A stretch of DNA of 23,903 nucleotides, taken from contig DBXK01000003.1 of assembly GCA_002309375.1 (NCBI GenBank), positions 68,162 to 92,064 on the forward strand. The letters run 5' to 3'. This document shows positions 1-8,800 of the stretch, in pieces; position 1 is the stretch's first letter; each line of letters starts with the position of its first letter. The stretch is from Christensenella sp. UBA1214 (GTDB lineage: Bacteria > Bacillota > Clostridia > Christensenellales > CAG-138). Under the pieces are notes generated by a model, which was not told the DNA's origin, made no database searches, and saw nothing but the letters and a program-made list of their open reading frames with translations. Position numbers and translations under genes: made by a program.

Positions 1-1
1 G

Positions 2-103
2 GCTGCCGCTGCCGCGGCGGTCTCGGCAATGTATCCGGACGTCCCGAAGCGCGTCAAGCGGGACGGGAAGCATATCTGGCGGGAAATGATGAAAAAGATC
101 TGA
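2..103 (+). CDS. C-terminal end of an unidentified protein (partial)
   Basis: An open frame enters from the left edge and runs to a TGA at 101-103. It encodes 33 residues: an alanine run, then a basic tail containing YPDVPKRVKRDGKHIW. A rho-independent hairpin follows within 30 bases, which supports this as the real end of a + strand gene. Too little is present to recognise a family, and no function is proposed. Confidence 0.5.
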   Translation, partial: AAAAAAVSAMYPDVPKRVKRDGKHIWREMMKKI

Positions 104-126
104 TCGGTCGGCAACGGGGAAAAGGA

Positions 127-155
127 AAGGACCGTGCGGAGCACGGCCCTTTTCG
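127..155. terminator. Bidirectional rho-independent terminator between convergent genes
   Basis: Stem CCGTGC/GCACGG (132-137 and 141-146) with a GGA loop is followed by CCCTTTT on the + strand. On the - strand the stem is followed by a T-rich run. It sits between a + gene ending at 103 and a - gene ending at 171, so it can serve both. Confidence 0.7.
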
Positions 156-170
156 GTTAGCCGGGAAGCA

Positions 171-569
171 TTATTTCTTGTTGAAAACGTACTCGCAGGT
201 GATGGCCGATTCGGGATCGCCGTCAAAGAAATTGAGTACGCCGTCCTTCAGCGTGCCGTTGTATTCAATGGTAATGCCGGCAAAGGTTTCCTTAAAGGGG
301 ATCTTTTCGCCGTCCAGCTCCCAGGTCAGATCGTATTCGGCGCCGTCGCGCTTCGAAGTGCCTTTGCCTTCGGCGTCAAGAACGAGCTCCCATTCGTGTT
401 CGCTGTACCATTCCTCGTCGCCGACATATTTATGCTTTTCGTAAACGAAAGTGCCGAGGGCTTCGGCCTTCTTGTCGTCCTTCGCTTCCTCCTTCTTGCA
501 TGCGGTGAAGCACGCAAAAACGGAAAGCACGGTCAGCGCTGCAAGCAGCAGAGCAAAAAACTTTTTCAT
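171..569 (-). CDS. Small lipoprotein, function unknown
   Basis: Encodes 132 residues. The frame is open to an ATG at 599, but the ATG at 569 is preferred: AGGAGG lies 6-8 bases upstream and the product then begins with the basic MKK of a lipoprotein signal. The hydrophobic segment ends in CFTAC, giving Cys20 or Cys24 as the lipidated residue, with Cys24 followed by KKEE the better choice. The mature part is about 105 residues, highly charged and beta-rich, with a WELVLDAEGKGT stretch and a later TWELDG. This pattern recurs in small clostridial lipoproteins with a lipocalin-like or beta-barrel fold (family knowledge, not tested). It is probably monocistronic, since terminators lie on both sides. 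No specific function is assigned. Confidence 0.8.
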   Translation of the reverse strand: MKKFFALLLAALTVLSVFACFTACKKEEAKDDKKAEALGTFVYEKHKYVGDEEWYSEHEWELVLDAEGKGTSKRDGAEYDLTWELDGEKIPFKETFAGITIEYNGTLKDGVLNFFDGDPESAITCEYVFNKK

Positions 570-670
570 AAAAACGTCCTCCTGATTTTGTTCCGGCATT
601 TACTGCCGATATCCAATATACACTATAACTGAGAAAACGTCGACAACATCGGCAGGGAAAACGCCCTCCG

Positions 671-717
671 CAAATAAAAACAAAAAGCCCCGGGGGCGTA
701 TACGCTCAAAGGGGCTT
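671..717 (-). terminator. Rho-independent terminator of the Na/Pi cotransporter gene
   Basis: Read on the - strand, the stem AAGCCCC/GGGGCTT (711-717 with 685-691) encloses the palindrome GCGTATACGC (696-705). It is followed by a long T-rich run (TTTTTG then TTTTTATTTG). It lies 25 bases after the stop codon of the cotransporter gene. Confidence 0.8.
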
Positions 718-741
718 GAAACATTTTGAAAGATTCGCCGC

Positions 742-2355
742 TCACGCCTGCTCGGCGATGTTCAGCGCATGGTCCGCAACGCGCTCGAGGTCCGTGAGGA
801 TCTCAACATAAAGCATGCCGATCTCCGCCTTGCATTCGCCGGTCTCCATGCGGCGGATGTGCTGCTCCTGCATGAAGTCGACATCATTGTCGACGCCGTC
901 TTCGATCGCTTCGAGCTGTTCGAATGTGAGCTCGGATTCGTGGCGGAAGAATTTCTGCGCTTCGTCAACAAAGGAGGTGACCTTTGCTGTCAGCTTCGTG
1001 ATCTCGTCGCGCGCGCTCTGCGAAAAACCGAGGCCCTGATCCATGATGTGGTGGACATAGCCCGCGATATTGTCCGCGTGGTCGCCGATGCGCTCATAGT
1101 CGCAGATAACGTGGTGCATGCTGTCGATAAGCTTCGCTTCGTTCGGACCGAGCACGCAGGCGCCGGAGATCTTGATCAGTGCGTCCGTGATCGCGTGATT
1201 GAGGTAATCGATCGTCTCTTCGTTGGTATTGATGACTTCGAGATCGGAACGGTCGGGGTGCTTTTCCGTCAGAAGACGGCAGGAAAGATCGAGATTCGTC
1301 TTCGCAATGTCAAACATGCGGGCGACCTCCGCTTCCGCCTGCGCGATCGCGATGGAGGTGGTGCCGAGATCGTGGCTGTTGATATGGAGGAGCATATTCC
1401 GGCTCGGCTTGTCCTCGCCCCGAATGATGAACCTCGCAAGCTTTTCAAGCAGCGGAAGGAAGGGGAAGAGGATGACTGTGCCGACAACTTTTTCGAGCAG
1501 GTTCATGTATGCGATCTGCTGATGCAGCGCACCGGGCGCAAGGGCGTTCATCCATTTTTCAACGGGAAGCAGCTTCCAGCCGACGCCCCAGATGAGGCCC
1601 GCGAGCACGTTGAACAAAACATGGATGAGCGCTGTGCGTTTGCCGTCCTTCGTGCCGTTGATGCCGGCGGTCACCGCGCCGATACAGGCGCCGATGTTGA
1701 AACCGAGGATCAAAAACACGACCTGGTCAAGATCCGTCACAGCCCCGGCGAGCGCCATTGCCTGAAGGATACCGACGGAAGCGGAAACGCTCTGCACGAT
1801 CGCGGTGAAGACGATGCCGACGAGAACAGCGAGAATGATCTTGCCCTGGAAGCTCAGCAGCAGGTCGGTGAAAGCCTTTTCGTTCGCGAGCGGCGTCATA
1901 TTATCCTTCATCAGGTTCATGCCGATGAAGAGGATGCCGAGGCCCGCGATCAGCGTTCCGATATTGTTGATATGCTTGCTCTTGAAGAAGATGATGCCGA
2001 TGACGCCGAGGAACGCGATCACGGATGCGATCTTGGTCATGTTCAGCGCGATCAAAAGGCCGGTCGCCGTGGTACCGATATTGGCGCCGAAGATGACGCC
2101 CGACGCACGCGTGAATTCCATCAGCCCCGCGTTGACAAAGCCGACCGTCATTGCGGAGGTCGCATTGCTGGACTGGATGATCGCAGTAATAAAAATGCCG
2201 AGAAGAAGGCCGATAAATCGGTTCTTCGTCAGCTTTTCGAGGATATTCTTAAGCTTTGCTCCGGCAAGGCGTTCGATGCCCTGACCCATTAGGCGAATGC
2301 CGTAGAGGAACAGCGCGAGGCCGCCCGCTATGCCTGTCCAATTAGCAACTGTCAT
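742..2355 (-). CDS. Na+/phosphate cotransporter with C-terminal PhoU domain (NptA/YjbB type)
   Basis: Encodes 537 residues, the usual length for bacterial Na/Pi cotransporters of the SLC34-like family carrying a PhoU domain. The N-terminal 310 residues hold two inverted membrane repeats. The first has QSSNATSAMT (61-70) followed by GANIGTT (90-96); the second has QSVSAS (188-193) followed by GFNIGACIGA (218-227). The second motif reads QSV where the family normally has QSS. Residues about 335-535 form a helical PhoU-like domain with repeated E/D-rich helices (DYERIGDHADNIA, LERVADHALNIAE). The family imports or exports inorganic phosphate coupled to sodium at the cytoplasmic membrane, and the PhoU part is thought to be regulatory. 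ATG at 2355 is preceded by AAAGGAG six bases away. It is transcribed alone from a divergent promoter region shared with lspA. Confidence 0.92.
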   Translation of the reverse strand: MTVANWTGIAGGLALFLYGIRLMGQGIERLAGAKLKNILEKLTKNRFIGLLLGIFITAIIQSSNATSAMTVGFVNAGLMEFTRASGVIFGANIGTTATGLLIALNMTKIASVIAFLGVIGIIFFKSKHINNIGTLIAGLGILFIGMNLMKDNMTPLANEKAFTDLLLSFQGKIILAVLVGIVFTAIVQSVSASVGILQAMALAGAVTDLDQVVFLILGFNIGACIGAVTAGINGTKDGKRTALIHVLFNVLAGLIWGVGWKLLPVEKWMNALAPGALHQQIAYMNLLEKVVGTVILFPFLPLLEKLARFIIRGEDKPSRNMLLHINSHDLGTTSIAIAQAEAEVARMFDIAKTNLDLSCRLLTEKHPDRSDLEVINTNEETIDYLNHAITDALIKISGACVLGPNEAKLIDSMHHVICDYERIGDHADNIAGYVHHIMDQGLGFSQSARDEITKLTAKVTSFVDEAQKFFRHESELTFEQLEAIEDGVDNDVDFMQEQHIRRMETGECKAEIGMLYVEILTDLERVADHALNIAEQA

Positions 2356-2387
2356 TTTTTCTCCTTTGCTCCCGTGCTCCGGGGGCG

Positions 2388-2404
2388 CTGCGCCGCCAGC
2401 GCAG
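2388..2404 (-). other. Small hairpin in the 5' leader of the Na/Pi gene
   Basis: CTGCGC and GCGCAG flank a five-base spacer just upstream of the cotransporter ribosome binding site, in a GC-rich stretch inside an AT-rich promoter region. It could form a leader stem in the mRNA. No known riboswitch pattern is recognised. Confidence 0.35.
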
Positions 2405-2432
2405 TTTCACCCATTTTTATTTTCCGTTTGAC

Positions 2433-2461
2433 AGTATAGCAGATTATCCGCGGGATTGCAA
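2433..2461 (-). promoter_or_regulatory. Sigma-A type promoter for the Na/Pi cotransporter
   Basis: On the - strand, TTGCAA (2461-2456), a 17-base spacer, then TATACT (2438-2433). Transcription would start near 2426, about 70 bases before the ATG. Confidence 0.7.
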
Positions 2462-2492
2462 TAGCCGATGCGTCGGCTTAAGGATATAATAA

Positions 2493-2521
2493 TTGCTTTT
2501 TCATCCGAAATATAGTATGAT
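2493..2521 (+). promoter_or_regulatory. Sigma-A type promoter for the lspA operon
   Basis: TTGCTT (2493-2498), a 17-base spacer, then TATGAT (2516-2521). It lies about 90 bases before the lspA start and is back-to-back with the promoter for the cotransporter. The intervening stretch contains the short dyad CCGA-TGCG-TCGG (about 2465-2476). Confidence 0.6.
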
Positions 2522-2609
2522 TTAATGGGAGCGGGGGCGAATATCGCCGTTAAAGGCGCTCCGGCTCTTCCGAAAAGGAAGCGCGATATGAACATCGGAG
2601 GATATCGTT

Positions 2610-3182
2610 TTGATTTTGATAATAACGGCGCTGTTATTCGCGATACTCGTCGCAGCCGATCTTTTAACGAAGGGACTCATTTGCCCGGCGCTTCAAGCCG
2701 ATGGCCCGATGAGCTTCATTCCGGGCATTTTTCGCTTTGAATACACTGAAAATTCCGGCATGGCCTGGGGCTGGCTACAGGGCAAAACGCTGATACTGAC
2801 GATTTTCACCGTCATCGCCTGCGCGCTGATCGTTTATTTCATAATCGCGAAGCGCAAGTCGATGCCGGCTCTTATCCGCACCGCGCTGACGCTGATCCTT
2901 GCAGGCGCAGTCGGGAACCTTTTCGACAGGATCTTCCTCGGCTATGTGCGCGATTTCATCGTTTTCGATTTCTGGGATACCTTCCCGACCTTCAATTTCG
3001 CAGACGCCTGCGTCACCGTCGGCGCGGTGCTGCTTTTCGTCGGTCTGATACTGACGAAAAAAGGCAGGGAGTTCTTCAAATCCCTTGATTCGGATAAAAA
3101 ATCGGATAAAAAGAAGAAAACGGAAACCGGCGCGGAAGCTCCGGAGAACGGAACAGAAGCGCAGCGGGAAAAAGAAGAATGA
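2610..3182 (+). CDS. lspA: Lipoprotein signal peptidase II (LspA)
   Basis: Encodes 190 residues; the family usually has 150-170. It is a four-helix membrane aspartic protease that removes the signal peptide of prolipoproteins after diacylglyceryl transfer. Visible motifs: D17 in the first helix, NSGMAWG (48-54), GNLFDR (102-107), VRDFIVFD with Asp115, and FNFADACVTVG with Asp132; Asp115 and Asp132 fit the catalytic pair. The start is a TTG at 2610, chosen because GGAGG lies 8 bases upstream and no in-frame ATG exists there. The last 30 residues are a highly charged Lys/Glu tail beyond the usual end of the family. The stop codon overlaps the ATG of the next gene (ATGA), so translation is likely coupled. 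Several lipoproteins in this window are probable substrates. Confidence 0.95.
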   Translation: MILIITALLFAILVAADLLTKGLICPALQADGPMSFIPGIFRFEYTENSGMAWGWLQGKTLILTIFTVIACALIVYFIIAKRKSMPALIRTALTLILAGAVGNLFDRIFLGYVRDFIVFDFWDTFPTFNFADACVTVGAVLLFVGLILTKKGREFFKSLDSDKKSDKKKKTETGAEAPENGTEAQREKEE

Positions 3183-4198
3183 GCGTAAACGGCGGTCCGA
3201 AACCGAATACGTTTTCCGAAGCGGCGGATGAAATGAACGGATCCGCCGTTTTTCCCTTTGATGAATCGGAAGAAGACGAAGGGGAAAGCAGGATCGAACT
3301 CGCAGCGGAGGAAGCCGACCGCGGGAAGCGCCTCGACGCCTTTATTGCGGAGAATACGGAGCTTTCGCGCTCCGCAGCGCAGAGGCTGATCGAGGCCGGA
3401 GAAATCACGGTGAACGGCGAAGCGAAGAAGGCGAAATACAGCCTTCGCGAAGGCGACGAAGTGATCGTTCTGCTGCCGCAGCCCGCGCAGACCGAAATCG
3501 TGCCGCAGGATATCCCGCTAGATATCGTTTATCAGGATGCGGACATCGCCGTAATCAACAAGCCCGTCGGCATGGTCGTTCACCCGGCTCCGGGCAATCC
3601 GGACGGCACGCTCGTCAATGCGCTGATGTTTCACTTGACCGATCTTTCCGGCATCGGCGGGGAGATCCGCCCCGGCATCGTTCACCGGATCGACAAAAAC
3701 ACCTCCGGCCTGCTCGTCGTCGCGAAGAACGACGCGGCGCATAATTTTCTTGCGGGCGAATTGAAGACTCACGCCGTTCAGCGCACCTATTTCGCGCTCT
3801 GCGAAGGCAATTTCAAGGAAGACGAGGGGACTGTTGACGCTCCGATCGCAAGGCACAGGACGGACCGCAAAAAAATGGCGGTCGTTCCGGGCGGGCGCGA
3901 AGCCGTCACGCACTGGCGCGTTGCAGAGCGTTTCGGGGATATGACGCTGCTGTCGGTCGAGCTCGAGACCGGCCGCACCCACCAGATCCGCGTCCACATG
4001 GCATATATAAACCATCCCCTTGTCGGCGACGACGTTTACGGCCGCGGGAAGAACAGCCTCGGTTTTTCCGGCCAGGCGCTCCATGCCGCAAAGCTCCGCC
4101 TCACCCACCCGCGCACCGGCGAAAGGATGGAATTCACCGCGCCCCTGCCGGAAAATTTCGCCGCCGCGCTCCGAAAACTGCGGGCAAGGAAACAATAA
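3179..4198 (+). CDS. RluA/RluD-family 23S rRNA pseudouridine synthase
   Basis: Encodes 339 residues, of which about 300 are the usual family length. An S4 RNA-binding domain spans about 46-100 (KRLDAFIAE through EGDEVIVLL). The catalytic domain spans about 115-335, with HRIDKNTSGLL at 169-179 (Asp172 is the catalytic aspartate of the family). RTHQIRVHMAY and the closing LHAAKLRLTHP block are also present. The enzyme isomerises uridine to pseudouridine in large-subunit rRNA; the exact target cannot be read from sequence. The N-terminal 35-40 residues are an unusual acidic extension before the S4 domain. The start at 3179 overlaps the lspA stop by 4 bases without a strong RBS of its own, consistent with coupling. 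The lspA-rluD order is common in Firmicutes. Confidence 0.93.
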   Translation: MSVNGGPKPNTFSEAADEMNGSAVFPFDESEEDEGESRIELAAEEADRGKRLDAFIAENTELSRSAAQRLIEAGEITVNGEAKKAKYSLREGDEVIVLLPQPAQTEIVPQDIPLDIVYQDADIAVINKPVGMVVHPAPGNPDGTLVNALMFHLTDLSGIGGEIRPGIVHRIDKNTSGLLVVAKNDAAHNFLAGELKTHAVQRTYFALCEGNFKEDEGTVDAPIARHRTDRKKMAVVPGGREAVTHWRVAERFGDMTLLSVELETGRTHQIRVHMAYINHPLVGDDVYGRGKNSLGFSGQALHAAKLRLTHPRTGERMEFTAPLPENFAAALRKLRARKQ

Positions 4199-4231
4199 AG
4201 GATCATCAACGCGCTTCAAAGGTAATGCATT

Positions 4232-5803
4232 ATGAAAAAACTCACGAAAAACGAGATCAAACGGGAACTCGAAAAACCGAACGGCTCGGCGCTGCTGGCT
4301 GTGGATCCGTCGGTCGATAAAAATCATCTTCTTGCCGAAACTTCGGCGATGTTCGTCGAGGAGGGCGTCGGCTCGAGCCTGCTCGTCCGCCTTGCGAAAA
4401 GCCGCGCGCTGCTGATCAAAATGAGCGAAAACGCGGAGCTGATGGCGGCGGTCCGTGCCTCTGTCCGCGATGATAACGCCTTCCCGAAGCTTCGCCGCAA
4501 CGCCGCAAGGCTCCTTGGTGCGCTTTCGCGTTCGCCGGAGGATGCAGAACTTATCATCGAACGTCTCGAAAAGGAGGATACCCGCTTTGTCCGTCCGTCG
4601 CTGCTGCTTGCGCTCGGTTCGATCGGCGGCGAAAAGGCGGAGGCCGCGCTTTCGGCGTATGTTCCCGTCGAACCTGCAAATGAAACGGAAAGGAAGCATT
4701 TCGAGGAGGAGACTGAGGCGCTGAAGCAGGCGCGCGCCGCGTGCATGAAGCATGAAAAGCACGCCTTCACCGGCTTGGACAAGCCCTATGAGCTGGAGCT
4801 CGCCGCGCCGGACCGCCTGACGATGCAGCTTGCGCAGGAGCTCGAACAGCTCGGCGTCAAGGCTTATGACGTCCGCCGCAGCAGCCTGAAGGTCAAAACC
4901 GAGGATTACCCGGCGCTCTTCGCCGCGCGCTGCTTCACGGAAGCCCTTTTCGTTGTCGGAACGGCGAAAGACGCCTCCCCGGAGGCCGCTGCGGCGCTGT
5001 TCAAACCCTTCGCTGCGCCGTTCATGGCGAAGGCCCATGCCGGCGAACCGCCCTTCCGCTACCGCATCGAGATCGAGGGCGATATCCCCGGCGAGCGCAC
5101 CGCTTTCAAGAAAACGCTCCGGGATCTTCTCGACGGCAAAGGCCTTGTCAACGCGCCTTCGGATTACGAATGCGAGCTGCGCATCGTCGCCTCCGAGGGC
5201 GGAGCAAGGCTATATCTGAAGCTGCTCACCGTTCCGGACAAACGGTTCCTTTACAGAAAAGAAACGATCCCCGCTTCGATGAATCCGGCGACCGCCGCCG
5301 CAGTGCTGCGCTTCGCCGGCGATCATCTGAAGGTCAACGCCCGCGTGATCGATCCCTGCTGCGGCAGCGGCACGCTCCTCTTCGAGCGCGGCCTGCTCTC
5401 GCCCTGCGAATCGCTGACCGGCGTCGATATCGCGCATAAGGCGATCGACGCGGCGCGCACGAACGCAGAAGCCGCCGTGCGCCATTATAATATGAAGCAG
5501 GCGAAATTCATCGTCAACGACATCCTCCGCTTCGAGGTGAAGCGGCCCTATGACGAGCTCGTCTGCAACCTGCCCTTCGGCAACCGCGTCGGCACTCATT
5601 CAGGCTGCGAAAAGCTCTATGCCGGGCTCCTCGACAAGCTCCCGACTCTGCTCAAAAAGGGCGGGATCGCGCTGCTTTATACGATGGAATTCACCCTTCT
5701 GAAGAAGCTGATCCGCGAAAGGAAGTATCTCGAGATCCTCTCCCAGGAGCGCACCGAGGCCGGCGGACTGACCCCGATGGTGTTTATAATCAAAGTGGAT
5801 TAA
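4232..5803 (+). CDS. SAM-dependent RNA methyltransferase (RlmL/Trm14-like) with N-terminal HEAT-like repeats
   Basis: Encodes 523 residues in three parts. Residues about 30-170 are helical with HEAT-like repeats (RRNAARLLGAL at 89-99, RPSLLLALGSIG at 121-132). Residues about 185-340 resemble a THUMP-type RNA-binding region. Residues about 340-520 are a Rossmann methyltransferase, with the family lead-in SMNPATAAAVLRFAG (349-363), motif I DPCCGSGT (374-381), acidic motif II TGVDI (396-400) and catalytic motif IV NLPFG (446-450). By family knowledge, enzymes with this C-terminal layout make N2-methylguanosine in tRNA or 23S rRNA. Which RNA is modified here is not known. The gene follows the pseudouridine synthase by 33 bases with only a weak AGGTAA-type RBS, suggesting an RNA-modification operon. 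The HEAT fusion is the odd feature. Confidence 0.85.
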   Translation: MKKLTKNEIKRELEKPNGSALLAVDPSVDKNHLLAETSAMFVEEGVGSSLLVRLAKSRALLIKMSENAELMAAVRASVRDDNAFPKLRRNAARLLGALSRSPEDAELIIERLEKEDTRFVRPSLLLALGSIGGEKAEAALSAYVPVEPANETERKHFEEETEALKQARAACMKHEKHAFTGLDKPYELELAAPDRLTMQLAQELEQLGVKAYDVRRSSLKVKTEDYPALFAARCFTEALFVVGTAKDASPEAAAALFKPFAAPFMAKAHAGEPPFRYRIEIEGDIPGERTAFKKTLRDLLDGKGLVNAPSDYECELRIVASEGGARLYLKLLTVPDKRFLYRKETIPASMNPATAAAVLRFAGDHLKVNARVIDPCCGSGTLLFERGLLSPCESLTGVDIAHKAIDAARTNAEAAVRHYNMKQAKFIVNDILRFEVKRPYDELVCNLPFGNRVGTHSGCEKLYAGLLDKLPTLLKKGGIALLYTMEFTLLKKLIRERKYLEILSQERTEAGGLTPMVFIIKVD

Positions 5804-5847
5804 CTGCCGATCAAAGAAAGATTCCGTAAAGTAAACAAGGAGAAACT

Positions 5848-8800
5848 ATGATGAAAACCGCAAGATCGATCCTGTGTCTGCTGCTCGCGGCAGTTTTTCT
5901 CGCTGCCCTAATTCCCGGCTGCAGCTGCGGCAAACCGAATCAGGAAGCTATCCAGCAGAATGACTCCGGGGAGCAAACGTCGGATAATTCCGAAACTCCC
6001 TGGCATACCGCCGATTTCGCGGCCGAGGTCACAGATATCGGCCAGTGCTATACGCGCGATTTTTCACCGGAGGACGTTGTGCTTTCGGAGGACGGCTTTA
6101 CGGAATTCGTCCGCAACGAGGTCCTGCTCGTTGCGGCGATTGACGCTCCTTATGATGAGGTCAAAGCCCTGATCGAAGCAAACGGCGGCGAGATCGTCGG
6201 CTATATCGAGATTACCGGAGATTACCAGGTCGCATTTTCGGATAAAACCGAGCAGGAATTGAATCAGCTTATCGATACGTTCGAGCAAAGCCTGCTGATC
6301 GACGACGCGATGCTGGATTATGTGATGGAGTTCGAAGCCTCCGGCGCGCCGGTAAACGATAAGTGGGGCGGGGATGACTGGTCGGTGGATACTCCCTCGG
6401 GCAATAACTGGGGAATGGAGGCGATCAACGCTCCCGGTGCATGGGCATATGCGAATGAGTTCTCGGATATCAATATCGGGATAATTGATGAAGGCTTTGA
6501 TTATGAACATGAAGATTTCAAGTACGAAGCATCCAATGTTGAAAAGAATATAATAAAATGGCATCTTGAAGATAATGTTCATGCGCACGGAACACATGTG
6601 CTCGGCACGTTTGCCGCTGTAGCTAACAACAATAAAGGAGTTACAGGAGTATTTCCCAATAGGATTAACGGCGATGATGGTCCTACAGCATATGTATACA
6701 CTAGTGTCGGTGTTGGAGGTAAACGCAGCTTTATCCAATACAAAGAAATAATGGTCGAGCTTATAGCAAGAAATGTTAAAGTTATCAATATCTCGACAAA
6801 CTTTAGTTCGAATTCTGCTATTGTTTTCTGTGCATCCCAAAATGATACAAACGAGGGCATGATGGCAAGAAAAATTGTAAAAACTAATTATGCAGATCCA
6901 TTTGGAAACTTGCTACATAGGCTTCTACTTTTGGGATATGATTTCGTTATTTGTCAGGCAGCAGGCAATGATAGTGCTACAAAGGAGGATGAAGCAAGAC
7001 AGCAAGAAAACTTTTATGTTAAGGATAGATCTAGAGTCCTCGGCTGGAGGCACGTAACAAAAGATGAAAATGAGCCTAAAGATGTCTACTTCGGGAAACT
7101 GGATGCGAGATATAGCTCCATTTTTAGTGCAATCGATAATCATAAGGATGTCGAAGATCGGATAATTGTCATTGGTGCTGTTGAGAATAACGGCAAAAAC
7201 ATTTTGGGAAAACACAATGGCTATTCAGTCTGTGATGCATCAAACTGGGGGGCAAGGGTAGACGTCTTGGCTCCGGGCTATGATATTTACTCTACCATCC
7301 CAAACAGTGATTACGAAGGCGGTTGGCATGGCACCTCCATGGCTGCGCCTCATGTCAGCGGGGTTGCGGCAATGGTCTGGGCAGCGAACAACAAGCTTAC
7401 AGGCGCCGACGTCGCATGGATAATCATGGAAACTGCATACGAAAGCAGAAAAATCAGAGATTATTTTGAAGGCAACGACGTGCTCCATTATGATTACACT
7501 TGGCAGGTCAACGGTCTGCTGGATGCCAAAGCCGCCGTTGAAGAAGCGATTCGCCGGCGCGGCTCATCGGAAAATCCGGGATTTGATAATAAAGACCTCG
7601 GCGCGATCGCAACAAAGGTCGTGACTGAAAAAGGCGAAAGCCCCATCGTCGGCTGCGAAGTCAAGGTATACCCGATAGTCAATGGCGCTGCTGCAGATAA
7701 GCCTCTCGATATCGATCCTGCCGTCACGAGCGATAACAACGGGGATGTTTATCTGATGCTTGAACCGGGCAGATATAAGCTGGTCGTCGAACATAACGGG
7801 TATCAATATGCCTCGATCCTTGCGTCGACGTCCGAAAAAGAAGTGAACTACGCCGAATGGATCAAGCTGACACCGATCCAAACCGTAGGAATTTGCAATG
7901 ATTCGGCTTTTGCCATAAATGATAAAAATGAGCTTTGGGTGTGGGACAGGGCATTCTACCGGAAAGAAGGGCCTGACGAGCCGCATAGAATACTCGAAAA
8001 TGCTCGGGAGATCTATGGTTCATACGTAATAGATATGGACAATACTCTTTGGCAGATCGAACCCGAGGTCCGAAAAGTGCTGAAAAACGTGCGTTCGGTT
8101 GAAGGACATTATGCAATCTGCACGGATGATTCGCTCTGGAAGATAAAGCCTGACGTCAGCCAAATCATGGAGAACGTGTATAGGGTTCAGTCTGGCTGCG
8201 CGCTCTGCATGGACGGTTCGCTGTGGAGCATAGACGGAACACCGCAGCAGCTTGATAAGAACGTCAAATCATATGCTTTGAGCAGTGACGGATTAGGAAT
8301 GTTTTTCACGATCCATAATGACAATTCTCTTTGGGCATGGGGCACAGGTCCATATCTTACCGGAGAGTTTTTCGATAGTGAAATTTGGGAAGGGTTAACT
8401 TATAGAGAATTATTAGAAAGTCATGGAGAACGTGTTTACTTCAGCCTCGGGAACGGAACCACAGATCCGTTATCAGAGCCGACGAGAATTTCTAAGGATG
8501 TCAAGGAAATCGTTATCGTTCCCCAAAGTGTGGAAATCGAAGATGAAGGTGTTATAATAAGCGGATGCACGATTTATATAATTAAAACCGATAATTCGCT
8601 TTGGGGCTGGGGGAGCAACGCTGGCTATGCTCTTGGCGATGGGTCACTGGAGGATTGCGCGGCACCAATTCATATTCTTGATAATGTTAAAGAACTGATG
8701 ATAATTGGCTCAGTCGCACTGGCTTGGCGTTGGGACGGTTCGGTATATAGCTGGGGCTCCGGATCAAGCGCACTCGGCAGCGGAAGCACCGAATCAGTAG

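Noticed and set aside
769..2292. 507-codon open frame on the + strand opposite the Na/Pi cotransporter gene
   Set aside because: It is antisense to a gene with clear family motifs, has no RBS, and its product is a charged low-complexity string typical of a shadow frame in high-GC DNA.
2428..2456. TTGACA on the + strand at 2428 as an lspA promoter
   Set aside because: No acceptable -10 box at 16-18 bases. The TTGCTT-N17-TATGAT pair at 2493-2521 is better placed.
3518..5038. 506-codon open frame on the - strand across the pseudouridine synthase and methyltransferase genes
   Set aside because: It spans two well-supported genes in antisense, with arginine-rich meaningless composition and no RBS.
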